A stretch of DNA of 7,760 nucleotides from the NCBI GenBank assembly GCA_023819545.1, contig JAMWCA010000057.1, positions 1-7,760 on the forward strand, given 5' to 3'. The stretch is from Candidatus Omnitrophota bacterium. Lineage in GTDB: Bacteria; Ratteibacteria; UBA8468; B48-G9; JAFGKM01. The notes under the pieces are model-generated. The model was not told the DNA's origin and searched no databases. It was given only the letters and a program-made list of their open reading frames with translations. Position numbers and translations under genes: made by a program. Numbering within the stretch: position 1 is the stretch's first letter; each line of letters opens with the position of its first letter. Shown here piece by piece: positions 1 to 5,631 of this stretch.

Positions 1-1
1 T

Positions 2-340
2 AAAAATCTTCTTCCTTCAGGTTTAATAAATGAATTCTTAAAAACTGCACAGATTGACCTTGAGAAAAAAGCAAATCAGATAACAAAACAGGAAAGAAAA
101 ATTCTTGTTAAAAATCTTTTAAATTTTTCTCTTGCAGTTAAAAAACCAAGACCCTTTTATGACAGTATGGTGACAAGAGGGGGTATATGCGTTGAAGAAA
201 TAAATCCAAAAACTATGGAATCAAAAATAATAAATGGTCTTTATTTTGCAGGTGAAGTTATTGATATAGATGGAAAGACAGGTGGATATAATCTACAAAT
301 GTGTTTTTCCACTGGATATGTTGCAGGAATAAACACTTAA
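2..340 (+). CDS. BaiN/HI0933-like FAD-dependent oxidoreductase, C-terminal end (5' truncated by window)
   Basis: This is the last 112 codons of a gene whose start lies outside the window; the frame opens at base 2 and ends in TAA at 338-340. The reading shows the C-terminal signature of the HI0933-like/BaiN flavoprotein family: VTRGGI near fragment residue 57, EINPKTMESK near 66-75, then GLYFAGEVIDIDG and TGGYNLQ...STGYVAG up to the end. In this family the GGYNLQ/AFSTG segment belongs to the FAD-binding fold and packs on the flavin; complete members are about 400 residues. Substrates are mostly unknown (BaiN is implicated in bile-acid reduction, others are named aminoacetone oxidase), so I give no substrate here. 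The next 430 bp hold no gene on this strand, so it appears to end its transcription unit. Family assignment is firm; function is not. Confidence 0.88.
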   Translation, partial: KNLLPSGLINEFLKTAQIDLEKKANQITKQERKILVKNLLNFSLAVKKPRPFYDSMVTRGGICVEEINPKTMESKIINGLYFAGEVIDIDGKTGGYNLQMCFSTGYVAGINT

Positions 341-769
341 ATATATCAGGTGTTAGTTTTTTCAAATCAGAATTACGAAGAATTATCGCATACCATATAT
401 TTATACAGACAATTAATACAATTTGTTTATCTGGTCTCTTTCATATTTGCATATTGTTGAAGGTTATCTTTTCTTAAGAAATTCTGGAATGAAAGCATAT
501 GCGTAGGAAAATGAAAGAAAACAAGTAAAAAGGATGCAACCGGTCTATTTAAATTTTTTTCAGAAATTTCTATATATTATTATTTTACCATATCTGTTGA
601 AATGAATGAAAAAACTATCAAAAATCTAACAATATTTTTCTGCATAAAATGTCCTGTTTTCTTGTTGCAAAATTTAGTAAATATCGGAATTCTTTTTAAG
701 CCATAATTTTCCAGTTAGTATTTCTAATGTGCCCACCTGGCATAAATTCTTACTTTTTCTTTTTAAAGT
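341..769. other. Intergenic gap with no supported gene
   Basis: About 430 bp lie between the flavoprotein stop and the stop of the small - strand membrane gene. I see no tRNA-like T-loop, no direct repeats and no CRISPR pattern. The longest open run I found on the + strand is 63 codons (515-703), with its only in-frame ATG at 602 and no ribosome binding site. A shorter open stretch ending at the TAG at 504-506 also lacks a start. The composition is as A+T-rich as the surroundings except for a small G+C-rich hairpin at 728-744. The gap could be a decayed gene, but I recognise no remnant. Confidence 0.5.
728..744. other. G+C-rich hairpin at the 3' side of the small membrane gene (possible terminator)
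   Basis: TGTGCC (728-733) can pair with GGCATA (739-744) around the loop CACCT, six pairs including one G-T. It is the only compact G+C-rich inverted repeat noticed in this gap and lies about 26 bp past the stop of the - strand gene ending at 770. No clean T-run follows it on the - strand. On the + strand the following sequence is T-rich (745-764) but interrupted. It could be a weak or factor-dependent terminator, or chance. Confidence 0.25.
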
Positions 770-985
770 TCATAAAAGGGTTCTTTTTAAATAATTCAAA
801 ACAATAAGAAGGAGTATTACTATTAATCCAAAGAATATTACTATGAAAACCAGAATTTTCCAGGGAAAAACAGGATAAAGTTTTTTATACTTTTTTTCAT
901 AATATTCTCCAACAATTTGGGCTATTTCCTCAGGTGACTTTCCTTTTAATCTCTCCTTCCATTCAGGACTATTAAAATCTATCAT
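770..985 (-). CDS. Small single-span membrane protein, hypothetical
   Basis: The product is 71 residues and I do not recognise the family. Residues 1-40 are charged and helical-looking (SPEWKERLKGKSPEEIAQIV, then EYYEKKYKK), followed by a strongly hydrophobic segment at about 43-65 (rich in I, L, V, F) and a short basic tail NYLKRTLL. The basic residues on both flanks leave topology open. I chose the ATG at 985 over the in-frame TTG at 988. A TATAAT box at 999-994 puts transcription start near 987, so an RNA could not include the TTG at 988. The gene stands alone and is divergent from the activase operon, sharing the 986-1063 promoter region with it. It could be a small regulator or accessory of a membrane complex; the evidence for coding is its own promoter plus a protein-like domain layout. 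Confidence 0.6.
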   Translation of the reverse strand: MIDFNSPEWKERLKGKSPEEIAQIVGEYYEKKYKKLYPVFPWKILVFIVIFFGLIVILLLIVLNYLKRTLL

Positions 986-993
986 CAATTAAA

Positions 994-999
994 ATTATA
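994..999 (-). promoter_or_regulatory. -10 box of the small membrane gene; near-leaderless start
   Basis: On the - strand the sequence reads AGGTATAATT with a perfect TATAAT at 999-994. Placing the last T at -7 puts +1 near 987, only 2 nt before the ATG at 985. No Shine-Dalgarno sequence could fit. No convincing -35 is visible 16-18 bp upstream (TTTAAA at 1022-1017 at best). Confidence 0.6.
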
Positions 1000-1023
1000 C
1001 CTTTTTTCTTTTAAGTTTTAAAA

Positions 1024-1053
1024 TTTACAAAATTTATTTCAAATAGGTATAAT
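1024..1053 (+). promoter_or_regulatory. Promoter of the activase operon; near-leaderless start
   Basis: TTTACA (1024-1029) and TATAAT (1048-1053) are separated by 18 bp, matching the sigma70/SigA pattern at 5 of 6 and 6 of 6 positions. Predicted +1 is near 1060, 4 nt before the ATG at 1064. The upstream in-frame ATG at 1052 overlaps the -10 box itself and cannot be on the transcript, which decides the start of the downstream gene. The AGG preceding TATAAT matches the divergent promoter at 994-999. Confidence 0.7.
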
Positions 1054-1063
1054 GTTTTTGAAT

Positions 1064-1981
1064 ATGAAAGTTTCTTTTCCAAGAGTTGGGATTTATACAG
1101 AAGTTGGAGTAGAATTTTTTAAAAAACTTGGTCTTGAAGTAGTTGAACCTAATCCTATAGGGAAAAAAATAATTGAAAAAGGAGTACTTTTTTCTCCAGA
1201 AATGATGTGTTTCCCATATAAACTTGTACTTGCTAGTTTTATTGATGCTCTTGAAAGAGGTGCAGATACGCTTATTATGTATAATAGTCAGGGATTTTGT
1301 AGATATAGATGTTATTATGTAATGGCTGAAATGGCTTTAAAACAATTGGGATATAAATTTGAAATGGTTATCCCAAAAGCAAGAAATTTATTTTCATGGA
1401 TTTTTAAACTATCTCCTAAAGTTAAAAAAAATCAACTTTTTAGAGTTATTAAGGAAACTTGGGATCATATAAAACAAGTTGAAAAAAAAGATTGTGAAAA
1501 AAATAAGGGAGATATAAAAATTGGAATTGTTGGAGAGTTTTATACATGTATAGAACCAAGTGCAAATTTTTATCTTGTTGATAAATTGAGAGAGTTTGGA
1601 GCAAATGTTGATATTGGAATGAGTGTGAGTGAATTTATAAAACATGGCCTTAAACTTGATAGATTATATAAAAGAAGAGAAAGAAAAATTGCTAAAAAAT
1701 TGCTTAAAGGAGAGATAATTGCAGGACATGGTTTTGATAGTATTGTAAATACAATTTATTTTATTGAAAAGAAATATGATGGAATTATTCTTGCAATGCC
1801 ACTTACCTGTATGCCTGAATGTGTTGCTGAACCTTTTATTAAAAAAATCTGTGATGAAAATAAGGTGCCTTTTATGGTTTTAAGATTTGATGAAAATGTT
1901 TCTGAAGTAAATATAGATAATAGATTAAATGCTTTTTGTGAATTAATAAGGAGAAAGAGATGGAAGTATCAATTGGTATAG
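1064..1981 (+). CDS. CoA-enzyme-activase-associated cysteine protein (DUF2229/COG3581-like)
   Basis: The product is 305 residues and resembles the activase-associated proteins related to 2-hydroxyacyl-CoA dehydratase subunits. Visible family marks are the N-terminal SFPRVGIYTEVG, MMCFPYKL with Cys49, the RGADT...GFCRYRCYY segment with Cys79 and Cys83, GEFYTCIEPS with Cys162, and PLTCMPECVAEPF with Cys249 and Cys253. A C-terminal VPFMVLRFDENVSEVNIDNR follows, recalling the DE...TR ending of dehydratase subunits. Conserved cysteines in this superfamily ligate iron-sulfur clusters, so this is probably the electron acceptor for the ATPase encoded next; the final substrate is unknown. The start at 1064 is chosen because the earlier ATG (1052) lies inside the -10 box. 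The gene overlaps the ATPase gene by 22 bp, indicating tight co-expression. Family confidence is good; the biochemical role is inference. Confidence 0.82.
   Translation: MKVSFPRVGIYTEVGVEFFKKLGLEVVEPNPIGKKIIEKGVLFSPEMMCFPYKLVLASFIDALERGADTLIMYNSQGFCRYRCYYVMAEMALKQLGYKFEMVIPKARNLFSWIFKLSPKVKKNQLFRVIKETWDHIKQVEKKDCEKNKGDIKIGIVGEFYTCIEPSANFYLVDKLREFGANVDIGMSVSEFIKHGLKLDRLYKRRERKIAKKLLKGEIIAGHGFDSIVNTIYFIEKKYDGIILAMPLTCMPECVAEPFIKKICDENKVPFMVLRFDENVSEVNIDNRLNAFCELIRRKRWKYQLV
1948..1953 (+). promoter_or_regulatory. Shine-Dalgarno site for the activase ATPase gene
   Basis: AAGGAG sits 6 nt before the ATG at 1960, inside the coding sequence of the upstream gene. It supports the 22-bp overlapping start and contrasts with the absence of any such site for the first gene of the operon. 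Confidence 0.8.
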
Positions 1982-2898
1982 ATATAGGAAATGGGACCAT
2001 TAAATGTGTTCTACTAAATAAGGAAAAACAAGTAGTTGATTTTGTTTATACAAGAAATATGGGGATAATTGAAACATTAAAAAAATGTTTAAGTGAATTG
2101 TTTGAAAAAAATAAAAATATTGAAGTAATTTCTTGTGGAATTATAGGTGCAGGTAGAAAACTTGGTTCAGTTCTTCTTTCTTCAAATTTAACGACAACTG
2201 AAATAACTGCAACTTCAATTGGAGTAATTAATTTTTTTTCAGAAAATGCAACTTGTTTTGAAATGGGATTTGAGGATAGTAAAATTTTAATCATAAAAGA
2301 TGGTGTTCTTGTCGATTTTTCAATGAATACAGTATGTTCAGCAAATTGTGGAGCATATATTGAGAATGTTTCTGCACGTCTTGGGATAAAAGTTGAAGAA
2401 TTTAGTGAATATGCATTAAGAAGTAAATCCCCTGCCAATATAAGTGGAAAATGCGCTGTTTTTGGAACATCTTGTTGTGTAAGTAAAATAAATCTTGGTT
2501 TTAAAAAAGAAGATATTCTTATGGGAGTTGCTTATGCTCTTGTAAGAAATTATTTTAGTATGCTTTCAAAAGGTAAAAATATTACTCCTCCATATGTTTT
2601 TTGTGGTGGAGTTAGTAGAAATAAAGCAGTAATTAAAGCAATGGAAGAATATCTTGGTGAAAAAGTTTATGTTCCTGAATATAGTTTTCTTATGGGAGCG
2701 ATAGGAGTTGCAATTCTTTCAATGGAAAAGGGAAATAAAAACTTTAAATTTAAAGGATATGAATTCACTGAAAAGGATTATGAGATTGAAACCATTGTAT
2801 GTGATAAATGCACAAATAACTGTGAACTTGTAAATGTTTATGAAAATAAAGAACTTATAGGAAGGATTGGTTCAAATTGTGGGAAATATAATTTATGA
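1960..2898 (+). CDS. BcrAD/BadFG-type ATPase (CoA-substrate-specific enzyme activase)
   Basis: This 312-residue protein is an ASKHA-fold ATPase of the HgdC/BcrAD/BadFG family, which hydrolyses ATP to inject a low-potential electron from a dimer-bridging [4Fe-4S] cluster into a partner. Motifs in order: phosphate-1 loop GIDIGNGTIK (6-15), IIGAGR (61-66), TTEITA (79-84), MGFEDSK (102-108) where the family usually has IGGQDSK, VCSANCG (125-131), GKCAVFGTSCC (163-173), FCGGVSRN (214-221) and MGAIGVAIL (245-253). Cys126 and Cys165 align with the two cluster ligands of HgdC (its Cys127 and Cys166). A tail CDKCTNNC (281-288) plus Cys307 in GSNCGKY resembles the cysteine tail that follows the activase domain in long fused DUF2229 proteins. 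So this looks like a split version of that architecture. The partner is encoded immediately upstream with overlap. Length fits activases (about 260-320 residues). Confidence 0.92.
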   Translation: MEVSIGIDIGNGTIKCVLLNKEKQVVDFVYTRNMGIIETLKKCLSELFEKNKNIEVISCGIIGAGRKLGSVLLSSNLTTTEITATSIGVINFFSENATCFEMGFEDSKILIIKDGVLVDFSMNTVCSANCGAYIENVSARLGIKVEEFSEYALRSKSPANISGKCAVFGTSCCVSKINLGFKKEDILMGVAYALVRNYFSMLSKGKNITPPYVFCGGVSRNKAVIKAMEEYLGEKVYVPEYSFLMGAIGVAILSMEKGNKNFKFKGYEFTEKDYEIETIVCDKCTNNCELVNVYENKELIGRIGSNCGKYNL

Positions 2899-2904
2899 AA
2901 TTTT

Positions 2905-4566
2905 TTATCCAATTCGGAAAAATTCTCCAATTTTTTTAGCAAATATTTTTGTTGAAATAAAAAGAGATATAGCAGTTATGACCATTCCTAAAACACCTAA
3001 ACTACAGGCAGTATTTGGACCATCTGTTACTCTTCCAGCAAGCGTATATATAACTTTTGAAATAGGATAAAATTTTTCTCTTATTGCAAGTATTAAACTA
3101 CAACTTACTTCCATCAGAGAAAAAGCAAAGGCAAGAATTGCACCAGCGAAAAGTCCAGGACTTACAAGAGGAAATATAATTCTTTTGAAAGTTGTAATAT
3201 TATTTGCACCAAGAGAGTAAGATGCTTCTTCAAGTCCTTGATCAAGTTGTAAAAATGATGAATATGTTGTTCTTACAAGGTATGGTATTCTTCTTAAACT
3301 ATAACTTAAAATAATAAGGAATATAGGATTGTTTCTTGGATCTAAAATTGTATTTGAAAAAGTTGTAACATATCCAAAAGCAATCACAATGCCAGGAATA
3401 ACAAGTGGCATCATTGAAAGTATATCAAGAAGTCCTTTTCCTTTTATTTTCCATCTACAAAGTATATAACCGATTAAAAAACCAAAAAGAATGTCAATAA
3501 CTGTACTTACTGAACTATAAATCAAACTGTTGAAAATACCGGTTTTTGTTAATCTATGGGTGAATACAATTTTGTAATACTCATTTGTATATTCTGAAGG
3601 TAAAATTGAAAAGAACCATTTTTTTGAAAAAGAGTAAAAAATTAAAGAAAAATGAGGTATGAGACTTATTAAAAGAATAAGAAATAAAAAAATATAGAGG
3701 GAAAATAGTTTTTTTCCTTGTAGATTTTTCTCTTTCGTTTGAACTTGTGTTCTTCCAGTTGTATAAGGAGTTTTCCCTATATATTTTTTTGTAAAAATAA
3801 AAAGGATGAGAGTTAAGAGAAGGATTATAAAAACAAGAGCATAGCCAACAGGGTTAGTATTTATATCTTTTAGAGTATAAAAAATTTTTACTGAAACGAG
3901 ATTATTAAATTCAAAAACAAGAGGAGTGCCAAGGTCTGTTATTGCCCATATAAATATTATTGAACTTGCTGCAAAAAATCCAGGCAAGATTAATGGAAAA
4001 ATAATTTTAAAAAATGTTTGAAAGGCATTTGCTCCAAGATTATAAGATGCTTCTTCTACAGAAATATCATAATTATTTAAAGAAGCAGAAATATTTAAAA
4101 ACATAATTGGATAGAGATGCAGAGTTTGTAAAATTACTATTCCAAGAAAGCCTGAGCCAATCCAAGATATAGGATTTTTAACTAATCCAAGTTTAATAAG
4201 TAAGATATTTAAACTCCCAAATCTTGATAAAATTTGTTTTATTCCTATACTCCCTACAAATGGACTTGCAATCATTGGTAGCAAAAATAAAATTCTTAAT
4301 ATTGACTTTCCTTTAAAACTAAATCTGTCAAATATGAAAGCAAGTGGAATTCCAATTAAACTTGTAGTTAAAACTACAATTACGCCAAGCAAAAAACTAT
4401 TGATGATTGATTTTCTTATAATATAATTGGTAAGTGCAATTTTTAATATTTCAAGTGTAAATTTGCCATCATGATAGAAAGATTGCAAGAGAATAAAAGA
4501 AACAGGATAAACAAGAGAAAAAAGAAAAAATATTAAGATCAAAGTGAATACAATTTTTCTTTTCAT
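2905..4566 (-). CDS. ABC importer permease, fused double-domain (FbpB/AfuB-like)
   Basis: The product is 553 residues with about twelve hydrophobic spans, arranged as two six-span halves joined by a hydrophilic linker at roughly 259-285. Each half has the cytoplasmic EAA loop that docks on the ATPase: EEASYNLGAN...FPLILPG (171-196) and EEASYSLGAN...FPLVSPG (446-471). This duplicated-permease form is typical of the ferric-iron/phosphonate/thiamine branch of binding-protein importers (FbpB, ThiP and relatives), so one polypeptide forms the whole membrane channel. The ATG at 4566 overlaps the stop of the ATPase gene by 4 bp (ATGA), so translation is probably coupled; no Shine-Dalgarno sequence is visible. 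An N-terminal uncleaved first span (residues 5-29) fits the start. It is the last gene of the operon, and its stop lies 6 bp from the stop of the convergent activase gene. Ligand not determinable. Confidence 0.93.
   Translation of the reverse strand: MKRKIVFTLILIFFLFSLVYPVSFILLQSFYHDGKFTLEILKIALTNYIIRKSIINSFLLGVIVVLTTSLIGIPLAFIFDRFSFKGKSILRILFLLPMIASPFVGSIGIKQILSRFGSLNILLIKLGLVKNPISWIGSGFLGIVILQTLHLYPIMFLNISASLNNYDISVEEASYNLGANAFQTFFKIIFPLILPGFFAASSIIFIWAITDLGTPLVFEFNNLVSVKIFYTLKDINTNPVGYALVFIILLLTLILFIFTKKYIGKTPYTTGRTQVQTKEKNLQGKKLFSLYIFLFLILLISLIPHFSLIFYSFSKKWFFSILPSEYTNEYYKIVFTHRLTKTGIFNSLIYSSVSTVIDILFGFLIGYILCRWKIKGKGLLDILSMMPLVIPGIVIAFGYVTTFSNTILDPRNNPIFLIILSYSLRRIPYLVRTTYSSFLQLDQGLEEASYSLGANNITTFKRIIFPLVSPGLFAGAILAFAFSLMEVSCSLILAIREKFYPISKVIYTLAGRVTDGPNTACSLGVLGMVITAISLFISTKIFAKKIGEFFRIG
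2911..2937 (+). terminator. Possible weak terminator of the activase operon
   Basis: Downstream of the TGA at 2896-2898, AATT-C-GGA (2911-2918) can pair with TCC-AATT (2926-2932), with C2915 bulged and a 7-nt loop, running into seven T residues (2931-2937). The stem is short and A/T-rich, and the site lies inside the 3' end of the convergent permease gene. It is the only terminator-like structure I see at this junction. Confidence 0.3.
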
Positions 4567-5621
4567 TGTTCAAAAACCATTATTCTATCTTCGCTCACTG
4601 AAAAAACAATGTTTTCTCCCTTTTTATATTTGTTGAAATCTTTGGTATAAATTCCAATTTTGAATAAATTGCCTTTTTGAGTAATTATATTAATCTTTAC
4701 AATATCTCCATAGAATTCATAATCGTGTAATCTCCCTTTTATAACATTTACTTTTTCTTCATTTATTGCACTTTCTGGTCTGAATGATATATAAACATTT
4801 TCTGAATTAATTTGTTTTTTTGTTTTAACAAAGAAAATTCCTTCTTCTGTCTCAATTTTAAAAATGTCTTGCTCTTTTTTAACTATTTCCCCTTTTAAAG
4901 TATTTATCTCTCCAATAAATGAAGCAACAAAAATATCAATTGGATTTGTATAGATTTCATATGGAGAACCAATTTGCACTATTTCTTTATCTTTCATAAC
5001 ACCTATTGTTGTTCCAAGTGTCATTGCCTCTTTCTGGTCATGAGTCACATAGACCATTGTTATTCCTGTTTCTTTATGTATTCTTTTTATCTCTCTTCTT
5101 AATTCATCTCTCAATTTTGCATCCAAATTACTTAGTGGTTCATCAAGAAGTAAAATTTGCGGATTAACTACAAGTGCTCTTGCAAGAGCAACTCTTTGTT
5201 GTTGTCCACCAGAAATCTGTGATGGGTAAAGATTTTCTAATCCTTCTAATCTTGTTATTTTTATTATTTCGTTTACCTTTTTCTTTATGAATTCTTCTGT
5301 ATAGTTTTTTACCCTCAATCCATAAGCAATATTTTCTATAACTTTCATATGTGGCCATAGTGCGTAATTCTGAAAAACAAATCCAATATTTCTTTTATTT
5401 GGAGGGATTTTTGTTATATCTTTTTTGTTGAGTATTACTCTTCCTCTATCTGGTTCTACAAATCCAGCAATTATTCTTAAAAGAGTAGTTTTTCCACATC
5501 CTGATGGACCAAGTATAAAAAAGAAATCATTTTCATAAACAGTGAAATTTATATTTTTTAAAACTACTTTCCCGTTATAACTTTTGTCTATATTTTCTAC
5601 TGTTAAAATTTCTTTGGCCAT
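4563..5621 (-). CDS. ABC importer ATP-binding protein (FbpC/PotA-like)
   Basis: This 352-residue ATPase belongs to the importer subclass with a C-terminal regulatory domain. All catalytic elements are present: Walker A GPSGCGKTT (38-46), Q-loop with Gln84 in FVFQNYALWPH, signature ISGGQQQRVALARAL (136-150), Walker B ILLLDEP (156-162) with Glu161, D-loop SNLDAKLR, and the switch His194 in VYVTHDQ. Residues from about 240 on, including ISFRPES (278-284), fit a TOBE-type domain as in FbpC, PotA and UgpC. It energises uptake by docking on the two EAA loops of the permease encoded next. The gene lies 10 bp downstream of the binding-protein gene and overlaps the permease gene by 4 bp. The ATG at 5621 is preceded by A/T-only sequence with no Shine-Dalgarno site. 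It appears fully functional. Confidence 0.95.
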   Translation of the reverse strand: MAKEILTVENIDKSYNGKVVLKNINFTVYENDFFFILGPSGCGKTTLLRIIAGFVEPDRGRVILNKKDITKIPPNKRNIGFVFQNYALWPHMKVIENIAYGLRVKNYTEEFIKKKVNEIIKITRLEGLENLYPSQISGGQQQRVALARALVVNPQILLLDEPLSNLDAKLRDELRREIKRIHKETGITMVYVTHDQKEAMTLGTTIGVMKDKEIVQIGSPYEIYTNPIDIFVASFIGEINTLKGEIVKKEQDIFKIETEEGIFFVKTKKQINSENVYISFRPESAINEEKVNVIKGRLHDYEFYGDIVKINIITQKGNLFKIGIYTKDFNKYKKGENIVFSVSEDRIMVFEQ

Positions 5622-5631
5622 ATTTTTTAAT

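Noticed and set aside
515..706. 63-codon + strand open run in the 341-769 gap
   Set aside because: There is no start codon before 602, no ribosome site and no recognisable domain. Such lengths are expected by chance when inspecting all frames.
1052..1063. Upstream ATG (1052) as the start of the DUF2229-like protein
   Set aside because: It overlaps the TATAAT -10 box at 1048-1053 and lies upstream of the predicted +1. The protein family begins with the MK(V/I)xFPR pattern found at 1064.
1409..1645. 78-codon - strand frame opposite the DUF2229-like gene
   Set aside because: It has low-complexity N/F/I/S content from reverse-reading A/T-rich codons and no start signal.
2046..2438. 130-codon open frame on the - strand opposite the activase gene
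   Set aside because: The + strand frame at this site carries the ordered activase motifs and cluster cysteines. The opposite frame has no ribosome site or recognisable domain and is a shadow.
2867..3070. 67-codon + strand frame crossing the convergent junction
   Set aside because: It overlaps the ends of two well-supported genes in other frames, including the permease C-terminus, and shows no domain or start signal.
5164..5358. 64-codon - strand frame inside the ATPase gene
   Set aside because: It is an out-of-frame reading over the Q-loop to signature region of the ABC ATPase, with low-complexity K/R/S composition.
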